5,115 nucleotides of DNA. Source: an uncultured Prevotellaceae bacterium (GTDB lineage: Bacteria; Bacteroidota; Bacteroidia; Bacteroidales; Muribaculaceae). The stretch covers positions 1 through 5,115 of the forward strand of contig CAMFSS010000186.1 in assembly GCA_945983195.1 (NCBI GenBank), given 5' to 3'. The notes below the pieces were generated by a model. That model was not told where the DNA came from, searched no databases, and was given only the letters and a program-made list of their open reading frames with translations. This document shows, piece after piece, positions 1 through 5,115 of this stretch; position 1 is the first letter of the stretch; each line of letters starts with the position of its first letter. A program made the position numbers and the translations under genes.

Positions 1-278
1 CGTGCAACGTCGTAGATGATTGTCAGAGGCTCTATTGCCACTTCAATCAACTGATAGGCAATTTCCGGAACATCATCGACATAGCGTTCAAGCCGATTTT
101 CGCTGTCGAGCAGTACGAGCATAGCTTTGCTGTCGGCACGTCGTTTCAGGTCGTAGACCCGTTTCACAGCCTCGGCATTGGTTGCATCGCATCCTATCCC
201 CCATATTGTGTCGGTGGGATAAAGGATTAGTCCGCCTTTGCGCAGTATTTCAATGCATTTTTTTATATCTTCTTCCAT
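1..278 (-). CDS. tsaC: L-threonylcarbamoyladenylate synthase, TsaC/YrdC/Sua5 family (3' end outside window)
   Basis: This family makes threonylcarbamoyl-AMP from threonine, bicarbonate and ATP in the cytoplasm, the first step of t6A37 modification of tRNAs that read ANN codons. Reading the minus strand from the ATG at 278 gives 92 codons before the window ends. The N-terminal YrdC signature is clear: ILYPTDTIWGIGCDA at residues 18-32, then VYDLKRRADSKAMLVLL at 41-57, which carries the basic residues (Lys45, Arg46, Lys51) of the nucleotide/substrate pocket, and EPLTIIY at 83-89. The start is well bounded, because an in-frame TGA lies only nine bases upstream (288-290). Short family members run to about 190-200 residues, so roughly half is missing. 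No Shine-Dalgarno sequence is seen, as is usual in Bacteroidota. A candidate promoter lies at 401-431. The family call is firm; the choice between the names tsaC, yrdC and ywlC is convention. Confidence 0.9.
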   Translation of the reverse strand, partial: MEEDIKKCIEILRKGGLILYPTDTIWGIGCDATNAEAVKRVYDLKRRADSKAMLVLLDSENRLERYVDDVPEIAYQLIEVAIEPLTIIYDVA

Positions 279-400
279 TATGATAATTCAATAAAAATGA
301 AACAATGTGTGGGATTCGCAATTGGAAATATCAGATTAACGAATAGCCAAAATGCAGGCTTTCAAACCCGGATATTCCACAAAGTTTCGCATAAATCATT

Positions 401-431
401 CAAAGATAAAACAACTTTTTCAATTCACGAA
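401..431 (-). promoter_or_regulatory. Candidate promoter of tsaC (Bacteroidota -33/-7 type)
   Basis: On the minus strand TATCTTTG (408 down to 401) matches the Bacteroidota -7 consensus TAnnTTTG exactly. TTCG (431-428) is one base off the -33 consensus TTTG, with a 19-base spacing. Transcription would begin near 390-397, giving a leader of about 115 bases before the ATG at 278. The motif is short and lies in A/T-rich DNA, so a chance match is possible. Confidence 0.35.
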
Positions 432-494
432 ATATTTTTCACTTTCCATGCACCAGAAAATTATTTATCGATTAAATGTGGCTCATATTGCTTA

Positions 495-509
495 TTTTTT
501 AGTAAAAAA
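495..509. repeat. A/T palindrome upstream of the patatin promoter
   Basis: TTTTTTA, one G, then TAAAAAA form a perfect 7-base inverted repeat. It ends 25 bases before the candidate -7 box at 535-542. The position would suit an upstream A/T element or a small operator, but homopolymer arms arise easily by chance. Confidence 0.3.
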
Positions 510-534
510 CTGCCGAAGTATGAAAGATTATGTC

Positions 535-542
535 TAATTTTG
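535..542 (+). promoter_or_regulatory. Candidate -7 box for the patatin-amylase unit
   Basis: TAATTTTG matches the Bacteroidota -7 consensus TAnnTTTG. The expected -33 position, around 512-515, has no TTTG, so the promoter is incomplete by consensus. A start near 546-550 would leave a leader of about 20 bases before the ATG at 567. It sits just upstream of the first gene of the pair and seems the best candidate in the spacer. Confidence 0.42.
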
Positions 543-566
543 TAAATCAATTCGAAAAGAGTATTG

Positions 567-1376
567 ATGGCACTCGATATTAGTCATAGCATGTCGGTAG
601 GCACATTTGGCCTTGCGCTGAGTGGAGGAGGTGCCCGCGGTTTCGCACACATTGGTGCTTTGAAGGCTCTCGAAGAATGTGGAATCAAGCCTTCGGTGCT
701 TGCCGGCGTGAGTGCAGGCAGCATCGTCGCCTGTATGTATGCTGCCGGACTGACTGTTGATGAAATGCTGCGTGCGTTTGCCGACAAGTCGTTCAACGAC
801 CTTGCTGAGCTGAATGTACCCAAAGATGGCTTTTTCAGAATGAACAAATTTATGCGTTTTCTGCGAAAGACCATACCGGTTGCCAATATCGAGGAGCTTG
901 CCATTCCCACAGTAGTGTGTGCTACCGACCTGTCGCATTGCACATACAAGGTGTTCGATTCAGGGGCGATAGCTGAGTGCGTAGCTGCATCGTGCAGCAT
1001 ACCAGTAGTGTTCAGCCCTATGAAAATCGACGGTTTTTATTACATTGATGGCGGTGTGCTGCATAATTTGCCCTCGGCACCTATTCGTAACCGGTGTGAT
1101 GTGCTAATGGGCATTAACGTAAGTCCCTTTGTGCATGAAGAGAAGTTCCGTCCTTCTATTCTTGAGGTGGCACAACGCAGCTACAAGATGATTTCGCGCA
1201 GCAACCTTGATGCCGACTTGGCTCTGTGTGACATGGTAGTGGAGATGGACAGCATAGCTAATCATAAGGTGTTCAGCATAAAGGCTATGTGGGAAATCGC
1301 CGAGAAAGGATATGAAGAAACAATAAAAATATTAAAACAAAATAATTTATATAACAGAAACAATGGCAACGACTGA
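567..1376 (+). CDS. Patatin-like phospholipase family protein
   Basis: The product is a 269-residue lipid acyl hydrolase of the patatin/RssA type, predicted to cleave ester bonds of phospholipids or related lipids with a Ser-Asp dyad. All family motifs are visible: the oxyanion loop GGGARG at residues 20-25, the nucleophile elbow GVSAG at 47-51 with Ser49, and the DGG motif at 161-163 with Asp161. The segment at 142-163 (SCSIP to DGG) is the usual patatin block. No signal peptide, membrane helix, POTRA or barrel domain is present, so it should be cytoplasmic or loosely membrane-associated, unlike long outer-membrane patatins. The ATG at 567 is preferred over a TTG at 564 and an in-frame ATG at 591. 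An in-frame TAA at 543-545 bounds the frame, and a purine-rich AAAAGAG ends five bases before 567. The 3' end overlaps the GH13 gene by 14 bases. The last 20 residues are Asn/Lys-rich and lie over the A/T-rich initiation region of that next gene. The natural substrate is unknown. Confidence 0.88.
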   Translation: MALDISHSMSVGTFGLALSGGGARGFAHIGALKALEECGIKPSVLAGVSAGSIVACMYAAGLTVDEMLRAFADKSFNDLAELNVPKDGFFRMNKFMRFLRKTIPVANIEELAIPTVVCATDLSHCTYKVFDSGAIAECVAASCSIPVVFSPMKIDGFYYIDGGVLHNLPSAPIRNRCDVLMGINVSPFVHEEKFRPSILEVAQRSYKMISRSNLDADLALCDMVVEMDSIANHKVFSIKAMWEIAEKGYEETIKILKQNNLYNRNNGND

Positions 1377-3096
1377 ACGCAAGATTATTAAGCCTGTCAT
1401 TTACCAACTATTCCCCCGCCTGTTCACCAACACGTGTGACAAGTGCGTACCATACGGTACAATTGAGCAGAATGGCGTGGGAAAAATGAACGATATTACT
1501 GATTTCGTACTTTCGAAGATAAAAGATTTGGGCGTAACCCATGTGTGGTACACCGGTGTGATTGAACATGCCCATACTACCGACTACACTGCATACGGCA
1601 TAGAACGCGACAATCCATGCATTGTGAAGGGTAATGCAGGATCTCCATACGCTATTAAGGACTACTATGACATCGACCCTGATATAGCTGAAGATGTGGA
1701 GCATCGCATGGCTGAGTTTGAGGCTTTGGTGAAGCGCACACACCACGCTGGAATGAAAGTGATAATTGACTTTGTGCCTAACCATGTGGCACGCCAATAT
1801 CATTCCGATGTGAAACCCGCAGGAATAGAGGATCTCGGTGAAGGTGATGATACTACAATGCAGTTCGCGCCCACAAATAATTTCTACTATATCCCTCGTC
1901 AGCAGTTTGCACCTCACGATGTCTTTCTTGGAGAGGGTGATTCAGCTTACCGTGAGTTTCCGGCTAAGGCTACTGGAAATGATTGCTTCACGGCTTTCCC
2001 CGGTCGCAACGACTGGTATGAAACTGTGAAACTTAACTATGGTGTTGACTATGGCAATGGTACACAACACTTCTCCCCTATTCCCGGCACATGGTTCAAG
2101 ATGCTCAACATTCTTCGCTTCTGGTGCTCGAAAGGAATTGACGGTTTCCGTTGCGACATGGCTCACATGGTGCCAGTGCAATTCTGGAAATGGGCAGTGC
2201 CACTTGTGAAAGAGAAATACCCCAATGTGGTGTTCATAGCAGAAATATATGATGTGAACCTCTATCGCGACTACATATACAATGGAGGTTTCGACTATCT
2301 TTATGACAAGGTCAACCTCTACGATACATTGCGCGGCATACAGTGCAACAATGTGTCGGCAGCAAGTCTGACCAATTGCTGGCAGACAGTAGATGGAATT
2401 GCCGGACACATGCTCAATTTCCTTGAAAACCACGATGAACAGCGATTTGCATCGTGGCAATATGCAGGTGACGCATCACTTGTGCTGCCTTCGCTTGTGG
2501 TGAGTGCTACAATGGCTTGCGGCCCAATGATGATTTATCACGGGCAAGAGCTTGGAGAGCGTGCAATTGATGCTGAAGGCTTCAGCGGTCGTGACGGACG
2601 TACCACTATATTTGATTACTGGAGCATACCTACTGTGCGCCGCTGGTACAATCAAGGAAAGTGCGATGATGAGCACCTGTCGCGATTCGAGCTTAATCTG
2701 CGCCGCATCTATCAAAAGGTGCTTTTGCTGTGCAACAACGAGAGAGCCATTGCTGAAGGAGCATTCTTCGACCTTATGTATGTCAACTATGGCAATCTGA
2801 ATCCTCACCGCCAGTACACATATTTGCGCAGCTACAAGAGCGAGACGCTGCTCATAGCAGTAAATTTCGACAATTCACCTTGCAGTATCAATATCAATCT
2901 GCCGCTGCATGCCTTTGAGTGTCTGGGCATAAAGCAGTGCGAGGTCACGGCAGTGGAGTTGCTTAGCGACCGCAGCACTACGGCAATGCTCGACACTACT
3001 ACGCCATTCCACACCGATATCGATGCCAATGGTGCAGTGATTTGGAAACTTACCCCATTGCGACGGACGTCTAAAAGGACTAAAGTGGCGAAGTGA
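1363..3096 (+). CDS. Cytoplasmic GH13 alpha-amylase family enzyme
   Basis: The 577-residue protein belongs to the alpha-amylase clan, whose retaining enzymes cleave or transfer alpha-glucosidic bonds in starch, glycogen or maltodextrins. The catalytic barrel starts at once (VIYQLFPRLF, residues 12-21). Region I is DFVPNH (136-141), followed by a B-domain insertion to about 225. Region II is GFRCDMAHM (261-269) with nucleophile Asp265, region III FIAEIYD (291-297) with acid/base Glu294, and region IV FLENHDEQR (353-361) with Asp358, so the catalytic triad is complete. An all-beta C domain spans about 465-565, ending in a basic tail (RRTSKRTKVAK). There is no signal peptide or lipobox, so it likely acts on glycogen or imported oligosaccharides in the cytoplasm rather than as a Sus-type surface amylase. 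Region II lacks the Lys-His pair common in classical alpha-amylases, so hydrolase versus transferase activity cannot be settled here. The ATG at 1363 lies inside the end of the patatin gene, suggesting coupled translation. No Shine-Dalgarno sequence is seen. Confidence 0.88.
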   Translation: MATTERKIIKPVIYQLFPRLFTNTCDKCVPYGTIEQNGVGKMNDITDFVLSKIKDLGVTHVWYTGVIEHAHTTDYTAYGIERDNPCIVKGNAGSPYAIKDYYDIDPDIAEDVEHRMAEFEALVKRTHHAGMKVIIDFVPNHVARQYHSDVKPAGIEDLGEGDDTTMQFAPTNNFYYIPRQQFAPHDVFLGEGDSAYREFPAKATGNDCFTAFPGRNDWYETVKLNYGVDYGNGTQHFSPIPGTWFKMLNILRFWCSKGIDGFRCDMAHMVPVQFWKWAVPLVKEKYPNVVFIAEIYDVNLYRDYIYNGGFDYLYDKVNLYDTLRGIQCNNVSAASLTNCWQTVDGIAGHMLNFLENHDEQRFASWQYAGDASLVLPSLVVSATMACGPMMIYHGQELGERAIDAEGFSGRDGRTTIFDYWSIPTVRRWYNQGKCDDEHLSRFELNLRRIYQKVLLLCNNERAIAEGAFFDLMYVNYGNLNPHRQYTYLRSYKSETLLIAVNFDNSPCSININLPLHAFECLGIKQCEVTAVELLSDRSTTAMLDTTTPFHTDIDANGAVIWKLTPLRRTSKRTKVAK

Positions 3097-3098
3097 TG

Positions 3099-3125
3099 TT
3101 CAATTTCTTTGTCAAAGAGGTTGAA
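3099..3125. repeat. Imperfect palindrome between the GH13 gene and prs
   Basis: TTCAATTTCTTTG (3099-3111) and CAAAGAGGTTGAA (3113-3125) are inverted 13-base arms around a single central T. The only two departures are G-T pairs. As RNA it could form an 11-pair stem with a 5-base loop starting two bases after the GH13 stop codon. The right arm contains the likely -33 TTG of prs. It may be a weak terminator for the upstream unit, although no T-run follows, or an operator for prs. Confidence 0.45.
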
Positions 3126-3150
3126 ATATCCATAAAAATGCGTAACTTTG
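3121..3150 (+). promoter_or_regulatory. Promoter of prs (Bacteroidota -33/-7 type)
   Basis: TAACTTTG at 3143-3150 matches the -7 consensus TAnnTTTG exactly. TTG at 3121-3123 (GTTG at 3120-3123, one base off TTTG) stands 19 bases upstream as the -33 box. Transcription would start near 3154-3158, leaving a leader of about 30 bases before the ATG at 3186. Of the promoter candidates in this window it is the best matched. It shows that prs can be expressed independently of the patatin-amylase pair. Confidence 0.65.
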
Positions 3151-3185
3151 CAAAAAATTCAAAAGCCAATCTACATATAAATATT

Positions 3186-4130
3186 ATGTGTAACTCAGTA
3201 ACTCCATTCAAGGTTTTCTCAGGTACTAAATCACAATATTTAGCTGAGCAAATCTGCCAAGACCTTGGTGTCGAACTTGGCAAAATGAATATCCAGCGTT
3301 TTGCCGACGGTGAATTTGAAGTGTCATTCGAGGAATCAATCCGAGGATGTGAAGTTTATCTAATCCAATCGACTTTCCCAAACTGCGACAATCTCATGGA
3401 GCTTCTTCTCATGATTGATGCAGCTAAGCGTGCTTCGGCTAAGTCGATTATTGCAGTAGTCCCCTATTTTGGTTGGGCACGTCAGGACCGCAAGGACAAG
3501 CCTCGTGTGTCGATTGCTGCAAAGCTTGTTGCCGACCTGCTAAGCACTGCCGGAATTGACCGACTCATTACTATGGACTTGCATGCCGACCAAATTCAAG
3601 GTTTCTTTAACGTTCCTGTTGACCACCTCTATGCTTCTTCATGTTTTATCCCTTACATTCAGTCGCTTAAGCTTGAGGATTTGGTTATTGCATCGCCCGA
3701 TGTGGGTGGCGCAAAGCGTGCCAATTCCTATGCTAAGTATCTCAACACTCCGCTCGTTCTTTGCCACAAGCAGCGTGCCAAAGCCAATGTCGTTGAGAAT
3801 ATGACTATTATCGGTGATGTAAAGGACAAAGATGTGATTTTGGTTGATGATATGGTTGATACAGCCGGAACCATCTGCAAGGCAGCCAACCTCATGAAGG
3901 AGAATGGTGCACGCTCGGTGCGAGCTCTTGCATCACATGCCATCATGAGCGACCCCGCATCGCAACGCATCGACGAAAGTGCTCTCACTGAGATGATTTT
4001 CTCTAATAGTATTCCTATGAACAAGGATTGCAAGAAGGTGACAATCTTAAGCATTGCCAATCTGTTTGCCGACACTATACGTCGTGTTCATGAGAACCAG
4101 TCGATTAGCTCTCAGTATCTCATCAAGTAA
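3186..4130 (+). CDS. prs: Ribose-phosphate pyrophosphokinase (PRPP synthase)
   Basis: The enzyme transfers pyrophosphate from ATP to ribose 5-phosphate, making PRPP for purine, pyrimidine, NAD, histidine and tryptophan synthesis in the cytoplasm. The 314 residues match the usual length of about 310-320. Visible motifs are FADGE (39-43), the ATP-binding stretch YFGWARQDRK (94-103), DLHADQIQGFF (131-141) with the catalytic-site His133, the flexible loop HKQRAKANV (194-202) with Lys195 and Arg197, and the PRPP loop VILVDDMVDTAGT (217-229). The C terminus (SISSQYLIK) is typical of Bacteroidales Prs. The frame stays open upstream to a GTG at 3093 and an ATG at 3096, but that would add 30 residues with no family counterpart and would translate through the promoter at 3121-3150, so ATG 3186 is the better start. 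The leader is A/T-rich without a Shine-Dalgarno sequence. A strong hairpin follows the stop codon, so prs is probably transcribed alone or with weak readthrough from upstream. Confidence 0.96.
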   Translation: MCNSVTPFKVFSGTKSQYLAEQICQDLGVELGKMNIQRFADGEFEVSFEESIRGCEVYLIQSTFPNCDNLMELLLMIDAAKRASAKSIIAVVPYFGWARQDRKDKPRVSIAAKLVADLLSTAGIDRLITMDLHADQIQGFFNVPVDHLYASSCFIPYIQSLKLEDLVIASPDVGGAKRANSYAKYLNTPLVLCHKQRAKANVVENMTIIGDVKDKDVILVDDMVDTAGTICKAANLMKENGARSVRALASHAIMSDPASQRIDESALTEMIFSNSIPMNKDCKKVTILSIANLFADTIRRVHENQSISSQYLIK

Positions 4131-4154
4131 TTTTTGATAAATTAATAAAGGCAA

Positions 4155-4200
4155 AAGTCCCGGTGTGAAAAAACTCACATCGGGACTTGCTTTTGTTTAT
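4155..4200 (+). terminator. Intrinsic terminator after prs, probably bidirectional
   Basis: AAGTCCCGGTGTGA (4155-4168) pairs with TCACATCGGGACTT (4175-4188), a 14-base stem with one G-T pair and a 6-base A-rich loop. The T-rich stretch TTTTGTTTAT follows at 4191-4200. On the other strand the same stem is followed by TTGCCTTTATTAAT, so it can also end the convergent minus-strand gene that stops at 4227. It begins 25 bases after the prs stop codon. Confidence 0.85.
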
Positions 4201-4226
4201 TAACTGCTATATCACATTGTGTGTTT

Positions 4227-5115
4227 TCACTTGATGATTATTTTAGTTGTTTCATTACCAACTTTCACGATGTAAAGTCCGGCTGAAGGCAATGTGAATT
4301 GGGCATTACCTGCCGAAGCCTTTGCAGTTGTTACGAGTGCTCCTGCGGCTGAATAAACTGCTACATTGCTGTCGCTGGCAACTCCGCTAACTGAAACCTC
4401 ATTACCGTAGACAGTTACAAACGATTTCTTTATGACATCAGATTTTGCAACACCTGTGTTCGGGTCGAATTTCACGCAAAGTTTTCCATTACTGTTTGCT
4501 TGCAGAAGAATCTTGCAAGTTTCGGTTGCTGATGCCTTTATCGGAGTAACCAACAGGTTGCCGTTTACAATTTCAGCCTCAATTTCACTGTTGGCACCAT
4601 TTTCAATTGCTTTCACAGTCTTTACAATTGAAGCTTCAATGTTGTCATCGTCGGTAACTATTCCTTCGAGGGAGAGGGTCGTTGGCTCGTTAAGACTTAT
4701 AGTTGCTTCAAGGTCGGCAATTACGGGTTTAGCCACATCGGGGAATACTGGCAGTGACGGGAACCAGTAGTTGGCAATCATGCTGAAGTCCTCAATTTTA
4801 TTGCCGTCGGCATCATATTGCCTGAAAATGTATGTCTGGTCACCCCAAGAGTGGAATAGAGATGTGTAAAGTTCGTCAGTTTCGGGGTCTACGCGCATAG
4901 AGCAGCCATAAATCTGCCAGTTCTCACCATCGGCATCGAGGTCGATTATTTTCGTAAATGTGCCATTGTCGATATCAAACTTGAATACTTTCTGTCCGCT
5001 GAACCAAGAGCTGTCGCCACCGTTCCAATAGAGGACGTTGCTCTGAGTGCTCGCACAGAATCCGTCGGGAGTCCATGCATACCATGAGTAGGCAGGTCCA
5101 TTGATTCCGTCAGGT
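4227..5115 (-). CDS. Secreted DUF5074-like protein with T9SS type A sorting domain (5' end outside window)
   Basis: The frame is open from the right edge to the TGA at 4227-4229, giving 295 visible residues. The Met at 4898 is internal, since related sequence continues upstream of it. Visible residues 1-126 resemble the DUF5074 family of Bacteroidota surface proteins: repeated beta-strand/Asp-turn units (LYWNGGD 28-34, VFKFDIDNG 43-51, YGCSMRVDPETDELY 69-83) ending in NYWFPSLPVFPD (115-126). Residues from about 130 to 230 form a beta-rich, probably Ig-like segment (LSLEGIVTDDDN, then LLQANSNGKL). The last 64 residues (232-295) look like a type A C-terminal sorting domain, with VYSAAGALV and GLYIVKVGN before the end TTKIIIK; such domains direct proteins through the type IX system to the cell surface. 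The signal peptide would lie off-window. Function and ligand are unknown. Some DUF5074-type proteins occur near outer-membrane transport genes, but no such neighbour is visible. The family call is from memory of motifs. Confidence 0.7.
   Translation of the reverse strand, partial: PDGINGPAYSWYAWTPDGFCASTQSNVLYWNGGDSSWFSGQKVFKFDIDNGTFTKIIDLDADGENWQIYGCSMRVDPETDELYTSLFHSWGDQTYIFRQYDADGNKIEDFSMIANYWFPSLPVFPDVAKPVIADLEATISLNEPTTLSLEGIVTDDDNIEASIVKTVKAIENGANSEIEAEIVNGNLLVTPIKASATETCKILLQANSNGKLCVKFDPNTGVAKSDVIKKSFVTVYGNEVSVSGVASDSNVAVYSAAGALVTTAKASAGNAQFTLPSAGLYIVKVGNETTKIIIK

Larger units (their letters stand above)
279..563. other. A/T-rich divergent intergenic spacer
   Basis: The spacer separates the minus-strand tsaC gene from the plus-strand patatin gene. 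It is richer in A/T than the flanking genes. It holds a candidate promoter for each direction (401-431 minus, 535-542 plus) and a small A/T palindrome (495-509). A plus-strand open frame at 297-545 would encode 82 residues, but it has no recognisable domain, resembles translated A/T-rich DNA and covers both promoters, so I do not call it a gene. No RNA gene, repeat or mobile-element end was seen. Confidence 0.6.

Noticed and set aside
297..545. Plus-strand open frame of 82 residues in the divergent spacer
   Set aside because: It has no recognisable domain, its composition is that expected of translated A/T-rich DNA, and it covers both candidate promoters. Its only support is the absence of stops over a short length.
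534..1000. Minus-strand open frames opposite the patatin gene (534-938 and 584-1000)
   Set aside because: The plus strand here encodes an intact patatin domain with all catalytic motifs; the antisense frames have no domain features and are shadows.
1408..2808. Three long minus-strand open frames opposite the GH13 gene (1408-1917, 1942-2460, 2476-2808)
   Set aside because: They are antisense to a complete GH13 catalytic domain, are rich in His, Cys and Val as antisense translations often are, and show no motif.
3765..3792. Prs flexible loop reads KQRAK rather than the KRRP form of E. coli
   Set aside because: From memory this KQR form is usual in Bacteroidales Prs, and the functionally important Lys and Arg are kept, so it is not evidence of altered function.
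4432..4770. Plus-strand open frame of 112 residues opposite the surface-protein gene
   Set aside because: The hydrophobic Ser/Ala-rich sequence is antisense to a clear beta-rich coding region ending in a sorting domain. It has no promoter or domain evidence.
1..5115. Search for a defence system, mobile element, CRISPR array, tRNA or riboswitch
   Set aside because: No direct-repeat array, transposase, integrase, terminal inverted repeats, cloverleaf or conserved riboswitch core was seen. The gene content is mainly housekeeping plus one surface protein. The patatin-like protein stands beside an amylase, not beside a nucleotide cyclase, so a CBASS-type effector role is not supported.

Overview
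The window looks like ordinary chromosome of a member of the Bacteroidota, most likely order Bacteroidales. The reasons are promoters of the TAnnTTTG (-7) type, A/T-rich leaders with little or no Shine-Dalgarno sequence, a PRPP synthase with Bacteroidales-like loop sequences, and a secreted protein combining a DUF5074-like region with a type IX secretion (T9SS) C-terminal domain. A gut lineage such as Muribaculaceae or a relative would fit, but that finer placement is inference.

Left to right, bases 1-278 hold the 5' part of a minus-strand threonylcarbamoyl-AMP synthase gene (TsaC/YrdC/Sua5 family, tRNA t6A synthesis), cut by the window edge. A 285-base A/T-rich divergent spacer (279-563) follows, with one candidate promoter for each direction. 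A plus-strand pair comes next: a patatin-like phospholipase (567-1376) whose 3' end overlaps by 14 bases a cytoplasmic GH13 alpha-amylase-family enzyme (1363-3096). After a short spacer carrying a well-formed promoter and an imperfect palindrome, prs (ribose-phosphate pyrophosphokinase, 3186-4130) follows on the same strand. A strong hairpin terminator at 4155-4200 separates prs from a convergent minus-strand gene (4227 to beyond 5115) for a secreted DUF5074-like protein with a C-terminal sorting domain.

The patatin and amylase genes look like one translationally linked unit, while prs appears to have its own promoter. The products serve different purposes (tRNA modification, lipid hydrolysis, alpha-glucan metabolism, nucleotide precursor supply, cell-surface function), and I see no single new system uniting them. 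The points most worth a second look are the unusual region II of the GH13 enzyme, the architecture of the surface protein, the palindrome over the prs promoter, and the overlapping lipase/amylase pair. No RNA genes, CRISPR arrays, insertion sequences or phage elements were seen.
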